In this document: in pieces, positions 1 through 7,479 of the stretch
Layout of the letters: every line of letters starts with the position of its first letter
How positions within the stretch are numbered: position 1 is the first letter of the stretch
Origin: Thermoplasmata archaeon
Lineage (GTDB): Archaea > Thermoplasmatota > Thermoplasmata > Lutacidiplasmatales > UBA184
Assembly: GCA_021828195.1 (NCBI GenBank)
Contig: JAKASQ010000001.1
Span: 1 to 64,000, forward strand
DNA length: 64,000 bases
Reading direction: 5' to 3'
Program-made: the position numbers and the translations under genes
Notes under the pieces: generated by a model
Database searches by the model: none
Told to the model about the DNA's origin: nothing
Seen by the model: only the letters and a program-made list of their open reading frames with translations

Positions 1-473
1 AACTGGGCGGCGGAGTCCAGTACGAAGGTGAAGTACTGGGGGTAGCCCGTCGTCGCGTTGTTCTGGATCAGCGTGGAGCCGTAGAGCGCCGTGCACTGGG
101 CGGAGCCCGGTACGCACGTCGCGAGCTCGGGCACGAATTGAGTAGTGCTCGAACCGTTGTAGGCCACCAGAGTCTGATAGACGTTGATGATAGGTTCGTA
201 ACTCACCGTATCATAAGCGACCGAAGGATCTTCCGTCTTGCCACCGCCGGGAGCGACTTCGTAGACGTCCAGCGTTCCCGGGTGGGGCCCGGCGGACGGA
301 AGCTTGGGAGCGGCCGGTGCACGGGTCAGCAGCCCGGGGGTGGCGGAGAGGGAGGGCGGAAGGGGAGAGTTCGTGGCGATGGCCGCTGCGGTTGGAACGA
401 TCGAGCTAGCCAACATCACGAAGGACGCGAGTCCGACCAGGAAGCCGGTTCGCCACGCCATCGTCGGCCGCAT
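1..473 (-). CDS. ABC transporter family 5 solute-binding protein (5' part only)
   Basis: This frame runs off the left edge of the window, so only the first ~157 codons are visible. They encode a hydrophobic signal or anchor segment (residues ~8-30, core FLVGLASFVMLASS), a Pro/Ala-rich linker, and then the start of a family 5 extracellular solute-binding domain: a DPSVAYDT stretch followed by EPIINVYQTLVAYNG, which resembles the 'DP..a.d......i.e.Ly' opening of peptide/oligopeptide-binding proteins. The product would capture peptides or similar solutes outside the cell for an ABC importer, whose genes may lie further left. ATG at 473 is the outermost start; ATG at 461 is an alternative. The family call rests on the N-terminal domain only. 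Confidence 0.72.
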   Translation of the reverse strand, partial: MRPTMAWRTGFLVGLASFVMLASSIVPTAAAIATNSPLPPSLSATPGLLTRAPAAPKLPSAGPHPGTLDVYEVAPGGGKTEDPSVAYDTVSYEPIINVYQTLVAYNGSSTTQFVPELATCVPGSAQCTALYGSTLIQNNATTGYPQYFTFVLDSAAQ

Positions 474-507
474 TCGGGTCCTCTGCCCGCGATCCCTCGC
501 CGGCCCA

Positions 508-516
508 GCATATAGG
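508..516 (-). promoter_or_regulatory. TATA-like box of the solute-binding protein gene
   Basis: On the minus strand the sequence reads CCTATATGC about 35-40 nt before the ATG at 473. This is the only AT-rich element in a GC-rich upstream region and fits an archaeal TATA box with a short leader. Confidence 0.45.
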
Positions 517-793
517 CCGGGTACTCCGTATAACTCCGTACCGACGGCCCAAGCTGGGTGCACCCTCAACGGAGGATGTCGACGGGGTGGGGGAGCTCGC
601 GCTCGGTCCCCGGGAGAACGACCCGCACGCGGGAGTCGGGAAGTTCCGGAAAATCCCGAATGGACCTAAGAGAACGCATGGGCCCCGAAGTGCGCGGTAA
701 GCAGCTTCGATGGATTCGCTGGTGGATCGTACAAGGGAGTCCTCCCGTGGGAGGAGCGTAGCCCCCTTCGTGGAGGACGCGCGCCAGAGCCGG
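517..793. other. Intergenic stretch without a recognisable gene
   Basis: Open frames here are arginine-rich, GC-driven and mutually overlapping, and none shows a recognisable protein pattern. It separates the solute-binding protein promoter from a decayed acetyltransferase gene. I see no RNA gene or repeat. Confidence 0.5.
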
Positions 794-1246
794 CTACCGT
801 ACTCCGTGGGGCAGAGGTGCGGTCTGCCGGTGGATCTCCCCGCGAGGTCGATCCTGGGCGGGCTCCCCCAGCGAGGTCACCTCCTGAGGCAGCACGCCGA
901 ACAGCGGTCTATCCATGTCTCGCCCGCGCACGCAGACGGACTGGCGTTCGTGACCTTCCTCGACGAAGCCGAGGCTCTGGAGAACTCGGACCGAAGCCTC
1001 GTTCGGCGCGAGCACTTGGCCTGCGATACTTCTCATCTCCAACCGGGTGAACGCCTTGCGGAAGAGAGATCACGAGGTTTCGGTGGCGTACCTTCGGTTT
1101 CCCCATGCAGGATCGATTCGGTACGAGAGGCTCCCGACATTTCTCCACTTCCAGTCCCATCCTCGCAGATCGACCGGCGCAACGCACGATCCCGTCCATC
1201 GATCGAAGGCCTTTCGCTCGAGCTTGGTGCGTCGCTCAGAGGTGAG
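794..1246 (-). pseudogene. GNAT-family N-acetyltransferase remnant with in-frame stop
   Basis: One minus-strand frame contains two consecutive GNAT pieces split by a TGA at 1070-1072. Before the stop it reads VGSLSYRIDPAWGNRRYATE, matching the 'G.lgY.idp.ywgrGYatEa' strand-helix of RimJ/RimL-type acetyltransferases. After the stop the same frame continues LFRKAFTRLEMRSI and then VLAPNEASVRVLQSLGF, the classic 'pen.aSirvleklGF..eG' acetyl-CoA-binding end. No frameshift is needed between the halves, only the stop. The N-terminal third of a normal GNAT cannot be recognised upstream, so the gene looks decayed rather than recoded. What it acetylated is unknown. Confidence 0.7.
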
Positions 1247-1461
1247 GCGATCAAGGCCTGCCGTGGAGCCGGCGAGTGCCCATGGACACCCACCTCCCGG
1301 AGATCCTCGGGCCCCTGAGGCCGGGATGCTCCTCCAACGTGGGTTCGGGGCCCTTCGTGATACACCGTAGGCCCCGCGGGCGCGCGGAGGCTGGCCAGCA
1401 TAGAAATATACCGCGCTCGGGTGAGGCCCGGGGGTGTCACGGCTCCCGTCCATATCACGAC

Positions 1462-1469
1462 GTATAAAC
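1462..1469 (+). promoter_or_regulatory. TATA-like box before the radical SAM gene
   Basis: GTATAAAC lies about 27-34 nt before the ATG at 1496, the spacing expected for a leaderless or near-leaderless archaeal transcript. This supports ATG 1496 over the in-frame GTG upstream at 1421, which precedes the box. Confidence 0.6.
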
Positions 1470-1495
1470 CGACACAACGGCGGAGACAGGGAGCG

Positions 1496-2476
1496 ATGAC
1501 CACTCACCCAGCTTCCGCGGCACCAAACGGCGAAGGAAGAGCGGGCCCAGGTCCGCCGGAGCGGGAAACCGGGATGGTGGAAGCTTTCCCGACCCGCGGC
1601 GCCGGGGGGCCGGAGACGGAGGAGTCGCGGACCCGTCCGGTGCGTTTCGCGAGCGTGGACACCACGCGCCGGTGCCCGCTTCGATGCCGTCACTGTTACT
1701 ACTACCGTACCTCCCCCTCGGGGGAAGATGTCTCGGATGAGGACTTTCTCGCCGGCCTTGCAACTTGGAAAGCGGCGACCGGGGCCGAGTGTATGCTCTG
1801 GCTCGGCGGAGAGCCGTTCCTTCGCCCCGACCTAGTGCGCGAGGGGACCCGGCTCTTCCGACGGAACGGGGCCTTCACCAGCGGATCGGTCCCCCTTCCT
1901 CAGGGAATCCCGTGCGGGGTGGTGGTTTCTCTGGATGGAACCGCCACGGTCAACGATTCCATCCGCGGCCCAGGAGCGTTCCAACGGGTGATGAACACCA
2001 CCGACGGCGGACGCGGACACCTGTTCCACTGTACGCTCACATCGGCCAATATGGGTTCGACCGGGGAGCTCCTTGCCCGCCTTCACCGCGCGGATGCGGC
2101 GGGCGTCCTCTTCGGATTTTACTCGCCTCGTGCCGGGGAGACGGGGGGATGGGTCTTGACCGATGCCGAGCGGAATGCAGCGGTCGATCTGCTTCTTCGT
2201 TTGCGGAAGGAGTACGACGGTTTCCTCCTGAACACCGCACCGAGCTTAGAATTGTTTCGCCCCGGGGAGTCGATGAAGCTGGCCGCACGTTGCCCGTACC
2301 GAAGCGGGGAGGCCGTAGCTCTGGACCATCGCCTCCGGGTGAAACACCCCTGCAGCTACGGGCCGGGCGTTGATTGCCTACGTTGCGGTTGCGTCGCCAT
2401 GTCTCTCCGCGCGACGGCGGAGGATGGAGATGTCGCGGCCCGTAGCGTTCTCGATGCCCTCTTCGTCCACCGATAG
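1496..2476 (+). CDS. Radical SAM protein
   Basis: The 326-residue product has the radical SAM cluster motif CPLRCRHC (Cys60, Cys64, Cys67) and the SAM-binding 'GGEPF' at residues ~104-108 (LWLGGEPFLRPDL). A second set of cysteines near the C-terminus (CPYR..., HPCSYG..., CLRCGC) could bind an auxiliary iron-sulfur cluster, as in SPASM/twitch-type enzymes. The first ~45 residues are low-complexity and probably disordered. Such proteins reductively cleave S-adenosylmethionine to make a radical; the substrate here is not evident. The gene stands alone, 236 nt before tryptophanase on the same strand. The start was chosen from the TATA box at 1462. Confidence is high for the superfamily and low for any specific reaction. 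Confidence 0.85.
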   Translation: MTTHPASAAPNGEGRAGPGPPERETGMVEAFPTRGAGGPETEESRTRPVRFASVDTTRRCPLRCRHCYYYRTSPSGEDVSDEDFLAGLATWKAATGAECMLWLGGEPFLRPDLVREGTRLFRRNGAFTSGSVPLPQGIPCGVVVSLDGTATVNDSIRGPGAFQRVMNTTDGGRGHLFHCTLTSANMGSTGELLARLHRADAAGVLFGFYSPRAGETGGWVLTDAERNAAVDLLLRLRKEYDGFLLNTAPSLELFRPGESMKLAARCPYRSGEAVALDHRLRVKHPCSYGPGVDCLRCGCVAMSLRATAEDGDVAARSVLDALFVHR

Positions 2477-2712
2477 GTTCCTGGCCGAGAGATCTCTGCG
2501 CCCGCTACCGCGGCCTCGGATCGATGGTGGGCGATGTCCGTCTCCACCGCTCCACTCGCCACCCCAACACCCCAAACTGAGCGAGGGCGTGCCACGGTGC
2601 ATGCGGGGTCACCAGGGTTGGTCGACAGGCGATGGGCCTCCCCGCAGGGCCCAAGGAGCGCCATCTCCCCCAGGGCATGGAGCCGCCGGGGCGGGATAAA
2701 TAGGGCCCCCTA

Positions 2713-4164
2713 GTGCGGGTGCCGTTGAACGATCCCACGGAGCCGACTCTTCCGGTTGAGCCGTACAAGGTGAAGGTCGTCGAGCGGATCCCGAACCCTT
2801 CGCGCGAGGACCGGGAGCGGGCGCTCGTGCGGGCCGGGTTCAATCTGTTTAACCTGCATTCCGATGAGGTGCGGATCGACCTTCTGACCGACTCAGGAAC
2901 CGGGGCGATGAGTGACCGTCAGTGGGCCGCCCTCATGATCGGGGACGAGTCGTACGCGGGCAGTCGAAACTTCGCGCGGTTCGAATCCACGGTCCGATCA
3001 ATCACCGGCTTTCACCACATCCTTCCCACGCATCAGGGCCGCGCGGCGGAGAATCTCCTGTTCTCGACCCTCTGCCGCCCGGGAAATGTCGTGCCGAACA
3101 ACATGCACTTCGACACGACGCGGGCCCATGTTCTGCGGAACGGGGGCCGTCCCGTGAACGTCGCCGTTCGCGACGCCTACGATCCGCAGAGCGATTTCCC
3201 GTTCAAGGGAAACATCGACGTCCCGGCGCTCGACGCGCTCCTGCGCCGCGAGGGCCGCGAGAACGTCCCTCTCGTCATGGTGACCATCACCAACAACACC
3301 GGCGGCGGCCAGCCCGTCTCCCTCGCGAACTTCCGGGAGGTGGCACGCACCGCCCGCGCGCACGGCGTCCCGCTCTACGTCGACATGTGCCGCTGGGCGG
3401 AGAACGCCTACTTCGTTCGCGAGCGCGAGAGCGGAATGCGAGCGAAGTCCATCGCCGAGATCGGTCGCGCCTTCTTCGACCTGTGCGACGGCGCGACGAT
3501 GAGCGCGAAGAAGGATGGACTGGTGAACATCGGAGGGTTTGTCGCGACCCGCGATCGCTCGCTCGCCGCGCGCATGAAAGAGCTCCTCATCCTCTACGAG
3601 GGATTCCCCACCTACGGCGGGCTCGCCCGACGCGACCTCGAAGCGATGTCGGTCGGCTTGGAAGAGGCGATGGACCTAGACTACCTCACCCATCGGGTCG
3701 AGCAGGTCCGCTACGTAGCGGGATTGCTCGATGCACGTGCCGTGCCCTATTTGCACCCGGTCGGGGGTCACGGGATTTACCTGGACGTCCGGCGCTTCCT
3801 CCCGCACCTTTCGGACGAGGACCTTCCGGGGCAGGCGCTCGCCGTTGAGCTGTACCGGGAAGGTGGACTCCGTACCGTCGAAGTGGGGTCGATCATGTTC
3901 GGCCCCGACCAGGGATCGAAGCGCCCTCCGCTCGAACTCGTGCGTCTCGCCATCCCTCGTCGGGTCTATTCGGCGAGTCACCTCGCCTTCGTCGCGGACG
4001 TCGTCGCGCGCGTCTATGAGCGAAGGGCGGATGTGCGAGGTTTGACCATGGTCTACCGGCCCGAGCGGTTGCCGCACTTCACGGCACGGTTTGCACCCAA
4101 GAGGGGTGCATCCTCCCGAGCGCCCCGCGCGGGAAGAGCCGCCCCGCGTCGGAAGCGGGCCTAG
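2713..4164 (+). CDS. tnaA: Tryptophanase (L-tryptophan indole-lyase)
   Basis: This PLP-dependent beta-eliminating lyase of 483 residues aligns along its length with tryptophanase and tyrosine phenol-lyase: DLLTDSGTGAMS near the N-terminus, the substrate-carboxylate motif THQGR, and the Schiff-base lysine in MSAKKDGLVNIGG (Lys266/267). Two positions separate the enzymes. The active-site Asp of tryptophanase is kept in HFDTTR, where phenol-lyase has Thr. The phenol-binding Arg of phenol-lyase (MERG) is Val here (VEVG). Both favour cleavage of tryptophan to indole, pyruvate and ammonia. The C-terminus adds a basic Arg/Ala tail. The start is GTG. GATAAATA at 2695-2702 is only ~15 nt upstream, so a slightly later start is possible. 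The gene is monocistronic. Confidence 0.87.
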   Translation: MRVPLNDPTEPTLPVEPYKVKVVERIPNPSREDRERALVRAGFNLFNLHSDEVRIDLLTDSGTGAMSDRQWAALMIGDESYAGSRNFARFESTVRSITGFHHILPTHQGRAAENLLFSTLCRPGNVVPNNMHFDTTRAHVLRNGGRPVNVAVRDAYDPQSDFPFKGNIDVPALDALLRREGRENVPLVMVTITNNTGGGQPVSLANFREVARTARAHGVPLYVDMCRWAENAYFVRERESGMRAKSIAEIGRAFFDLCDGATMSAKKDGLVNIGGFVATRDRSLAARMKELLILYEGFPTYGGLARRDLEAMSVGLEEAMDLDYLTHRVEQVRYVAGLLDARAVPYLHPVGGHGIYLDVRRFLPHLSDEDLPGQALAVELYREGGLRTVEVGSIMFGPDQGSKRPPLELVRLAIPRRVYSASHLAFVADVVARVYERRADVRGLTMVYRPERLPHFTARFAPKRGASSRAPRAGRAAPRRKRA

Positions 4165-4165
4165 T

Positions 4166-4579
4166 TCATTCGCTCCGGAGTATCCGCCGGACGGAATCGC
4201 AGTAACCCCGCTCGCCGGTGAGGTCCTGCACGAGCTCGCAAGCCTCCTCGAGATCGAGATCAACCCCCTCGCACTCCCCATTGAGAAAACACAATGCGTG
4301 CAGGTTGGCCCCCGCCGCCGCGACCCGTCCGGCCAAGCTTCCTTCACCGAGAATCCGAAGGCGTGCCAATCGCTGGAGAACGTACTCCGACACGGGTTGC
4401 CCTTGGTCCGCCAGACGCTGATCCGCCGCTTGGGCGACCGCGAGCCACATCCTTTCAGCGCTCTTCTGAACCTTCTCTTGGTCGTGGGCGGCGGCCCCCT
4501 CCTTGTAATCGGAGGCTGCATCAAGGATGGTCTCCGCCAGGGAGATCCGATGGGTCGGTCCGGCTTCGTCCTCGGACAT
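4166..4579 (-). CDS. PaREP1/HEPN-like small helical protein
   Basis: This 137-residue, almost entirely helical protein has a central KVQKSAERMWLAVAQAADQ segment that resembles the PaREP1/HEPN-like proteins of archaea. These four-helix proteins often lie beside nucleotidyltransferase or stress genes. No HEPN RX4-6H catalytic motif is evident, so nuclease activity is not implied. It converges on the tryptophanase gene, with a one-base gap between the stop codons. GATTATCG on the minus strand, about 25-30 nt before the ATG, is a plausible TATA box. Function unknown. Confidence 0.6.
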   Translation of the reverse strand: MSEDEAGPTHRISLAETILDAASDYKEGAAAHDQEKVQKSAERMWLAVAQAADQRLADQGQPVSEYVLQRLARLRILGEGSLAGRVAAAGANLHALCFLNGECEGVDLDLEEACELVQDLTGERGYCDSVRRILRSE

Positions 4580-4827
4580 CCGGTGAAGGTACGGTCTTCG
4601 GACCGATAATCCTGCCGTCGGACCAAAGCGGACCCCACGTCAACAAACCGGGACCCCGCCCTCCGAGCGGCGGGTGTCGGGGAGAGGGTTGCCGTCCGAG
4701 CGAATCGGCGAACAGTACGTGCGCGATTCACTTCTTCGCGCCCGCGGGCGCCGGAGACCCGGACCGGGCGAGCATGCGGAGGAGGAGACCGCAGGGAGGA
4801 AACCGTCGCGCGAGCGCCCGGGGTTCG

Positions 4828-6918
4828 CTAGGGACCCGGCGAGTACCGGACCGCGAGGTCCTGGAAGACATCGGTGACGTCCTCGCACCGGTCGGTGATC
4901 AGCTCGAGCCGCTCGTAGAAGTCCTTCCACTTCAGGATCTCGAGGGGATCGGAGCCTTGGAACAGCTTCTCCAAGAGGACCCGAAGCAGATCGTCGGCCT
5001 CGTTCTCGAGGCGGTTGACCTCCACGATCACCCGCAGGAGCCGCTCGGTCCGGCCGCGGTAGAGATCGTCGAGGGCGAGGATCCCTTCGCCGACGTGGTT
5101 CACGGACTCCACCACGATCACGGCAAAGCGGGCGAGCTCCGGGTTTGGCGCCGAGAGCCGGTAGGTGAGGACGCGGTTGCCGACGCTCTCGATCCCGTCC
5201 ATGATGTCGTCCAGCGTGCTGGCCAGGCGGCCGATGTCCGTCCGGACATCCGCGGAGAGCCGCCGGTTGTTCAGTTCCACGTAGATCCGGTGCACCTCCT
5301 CGTCCGCGGCGTGCTCGATCGCACGGAGATTCGCCACCTTGGCCTCCCGATCGGTGCCCGGATCCTCGAGGAGCTCCTGGAGCGCCTCGGCGCCTTGGTC
5401 GATCGTCAGGCAGAGCGAGCGCAGGTAGGTGGAGAATCGACGGACGAGCACGGCGAGCTCGTCCTCCCCCGACGCATCCTCGAGCGAGCGGCGGGACGTT
5501 TCGGGAAGGAGGGTGATCGTGACGATGAACCCGAGGATCGAGGCGACGGCGAGCAATCCCAAGAACCAAGGGAGACCGTACGCGGCGATGAGGGTCGGGA
5601 ACAGAAAGACGGCCACGACCGCGCCGGCCTTCCCTGAGGCCGCCGCGATTCCGTGGCCGGTAGTGCGGAAGGAGGTGGGGAAGACCTCGCTGGGGTAGAC
5701 GAACGTCGTCGTGTTCGGCCCGAGGTTCGCGAAGAAGAACGTCAGTCCGTAGACGGCCAGGAACGCCGGGAGGACGGTGATGAGCGGTCCGAAGGCGAAG
5801 GCCAGCACCAGGAAGGCGAGCGCCATCACGGCGAAGCCGATCAGTTGGAGCGGACGTCGGCCGGCGCGATCGATCAGGGCCACCGCCACCCAGTAGCCGG
5901 GTACGGCCGCCACGAGGGCGATGAGAACGTTGCCGAGCGCGAGAAGCCGGACATAGGCTAGAACACCTAAGCCCTGAGCGTCGGCGAAACCGATGTGAGC
6001 GAGGATCACCGGATTGAAGATGCTCGTCGAATAGTAGGCCGTGTCTAAGAGGAACCAGGCGGCCGACGTTCCTAGGATCAAGAGCCCGTACGACCGGAAG
6101 AACGTCGCCAGCGGCACGCGCGTGGCCCGCGGGCGGGAGACCGGCGCGATGGTGTTCCCCGTGACGGTCCCGACGGTTCGGGCCGCGCCGCTCACGTCGC
6201 CTTGGGCGAGGCTAAAGCGGGGCGTCTCGGGGAGCCGGGTCCGGAAGTAGATCGTGAGGAGCGCCGGGATCGCTCCGGCTCCGAGGATCACCCGCCAGGC
6301 GAGATCGAGGGAGGTTGTGGAGTACACGACGGCGAGGCTGACCCCGGCGCCCGCGAGCAGGCCGAACCCCTGCATCGCGAAGACCATGGCGATGAGCCGG
6401 CCCCGGCTGCGGATGTTCGAGTACTCGCTCATGATGGTGGCGCTGAGGGGGTACTCTCCACCCACGCCGACGCCGAGCAGGAACCGCCAGAGGATGAGGA
6501 CCTGAACGATGGAGAGCCCGAGGAACGGGGTGCTCAGGGCGCTTCCGACGGCCCCGATCGCGAGGATGGACAGGGTGATGGGATAGATACGGCGACGGCC
6601 GTACCGATCCGCGAGCGCACCGAAGAGGAGGGGTCCGAGGACCGCTCCCATCAGCGCGGCCGAGCCGAGGAGCCCGGCGTCCAAGTTGCTCAGCGAGCCG
6701 CCGGTCCCGTAGACGGCCCCGATGATGGGGATCGCGAGCGCGATAACGAAGAGATCGTAGGCATCGGTGAGGAACCCCATCCCCGCGATGACGACCGTTC
6801 GCAGGTGGAACGGTTGGACCCGACCGGAGTCGAGGGCTGCAAGGACGTCACCGAGGGGCTCGGCACCCGGATCGGACGGGGACGCGGCGGCCACCGCGCG
6901 AGGGAATGAGCGGTGCAA
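4828..6918 (-). CDS. MFS phosphate-type permease fused to a DUF47/PhoU-like domain
   Basis: This 696-residue fusion starts with a twelve-helix major facilitator domain (residues ~40-480). It has the TDAYDLFVIALAIPII opening typical of the phosphate:H+ symporter (PHS) group, the DRYGRRR loop, a GVGGEYPLS segment and an LPETSRRSLED end. Residues ~490-696 are all-helical and match DUF47/PhoU-like proteins (paired helices with RAIEHAADEEVHRIY and RLENEADDLLRVLLEKLF). DUF47 proteins normally sit as separate genes beside Pit phosphate permeases, so fusion to an MFS carrier is unusual. The likely role is phosphate uptake with a built-in regulatory domain; substrate is inferred. The outermost start is TTG 6918. 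GTG 6894, 24 nt downstream of CCTATTTGC, is an equally good start. Confidence 0.85.
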   Translation of the reverse strand: MHRSFPRAVAAASPSDPGAEPLGDVLAALDSGRVQPFHLRTVVIAGMGFLTDAYDLFVIALAIPIIGAVYGTGGSLSNLDAGLLGSAALMGAVLGPLLFGALADRYGRRRIYPITLSILAIGAVGSALSTPFLGLSIVQVLILWRFLLGVGVGGEYPLSATIMSEYSNIRSRGRLIAMVFAMQGFGLLAGAGVSLAVVYSTTSLDLAWRVILGAGAIPALLTIYFRTRLPETPRFSLAQGDVSGAARTVGTVTGNTIAPVSRPRATRVPLATFFRSYGLLILGTSAAWFLLDTAYYSTSIFNPVILAHIGFADAQGLGVLAYVRLLALGNVLIALVAAVPGYWVAVALIDRAGRRPLQLIGFAVMALAFLVLAFAFGPLITVLPAFLAVYGLTFFFANLGPNTTTFVYPSEVFPTSFRTTGHGIAAASGKAGAVVAVFLFPTLIAAYGLPWFLGLLAVASILGFIVTITLLPETSRRSLEDASGEDELAVLVRRFSTYLRSLCLTIDQGAEALQELLEDPGTDREAKVANLRAIEHAADEEVHRIYVELNNRRLSADVRTDIGRLASTLDDIMDGIESVGNRVLTYRLSAPNPELARFAVIVVESVNHVGEGILALDDLYRGRTERLLRVIVEVNRLENEADDLLRVLLEKLFQGSDPLEILKWKDFYERLELITDRCEDVTDVFQDLAVRYSPGP

Positions 6919-7005
6919 ATAGGCCTTGCCGTTCCCCCCTACTTAGACCTGGGCGACCAGCGCCGATGACGTTGGGTTCCTCGCTCCTTGAGGCGGCGCG
7001 GGAGT

Positions 7006-7248
7006 CTATCGGCCCTTGGAGGCCATCTCTCCCCGGGCGTTTAGGCTCTCCGCCGAACGAGCCGCGAGCATCGCAAGATTGCGACTGGCATTCAGGTCCC
7101 GGTCCATCTCGAAGCCACCCGTCCCGCACCGGTAGATGCGTTCGGACAGCGGCATCTCGATCTTCCCATCAAGGTGGTGACCGTGAGTCCGAGCCGGGAG
7201 GCGGCAACGCCGACACGGAGGCGAATATCCACGCCACCGGCACGCCAC
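7006..7248 (-). pseudogene. TnpB (IS200/IS605-type) C-terminal remnant
   Basis: The minus frame contains MPLSERIYRCGTGGFEMDRD followed by LNASRNLA, which is the zinc-ribbon end of TnpB/OrfB proteins ('lsdRvy.C..CGf..DRDlNAA.Nl'). The second cysteine of the last CxxC is lost (CGTGG instead of CxxCG), and the first CxxC and the whole RuvC-like core are not recognisable upstream. It is the worn end of an inserted element. No terminal repeats or TnpA partner are visible. Confidence 0.7.
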
Positions 7249-7479
7249 AGCACCGATGGGTATTCGTTGCCGTTAGCCGTTCGACCCCTAGGGGTCGATG
7301 GCCGTGCTCCTTCCACGACCCGCCGCGGCGTGGGATCGGGGAGCTGGGGGGCTTCCAGCAGGTCCAGATCGCGACGACGCGTGGGTCCGCGGGGGAGCGT
7401 TCGCCCGCTCGCACGAAGCCTCTAAGGGTCGGCCTCCCCTCGCTCGCAGGATGATCGGGTCTACCGAGACGCCGATTGC

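Noticed and set aside
1070-1072. TGA inside the GNAT frame as selenocysteine or programmed readthrough
   Set aside because: No SECIS-like hairpin or Sec context is evident, GNAT enzymes do not use selenocysteine, and the N-terminal third of the gene is missing. A pseudogene is simpler.
2713-4164. Tyrosine phenol-lyase
   Set aside because: Overall similarity allows it, but both discriminating residues (Asp instead of Thr; Val instead of the phenol-binding Arg) are those of tryptophanase.
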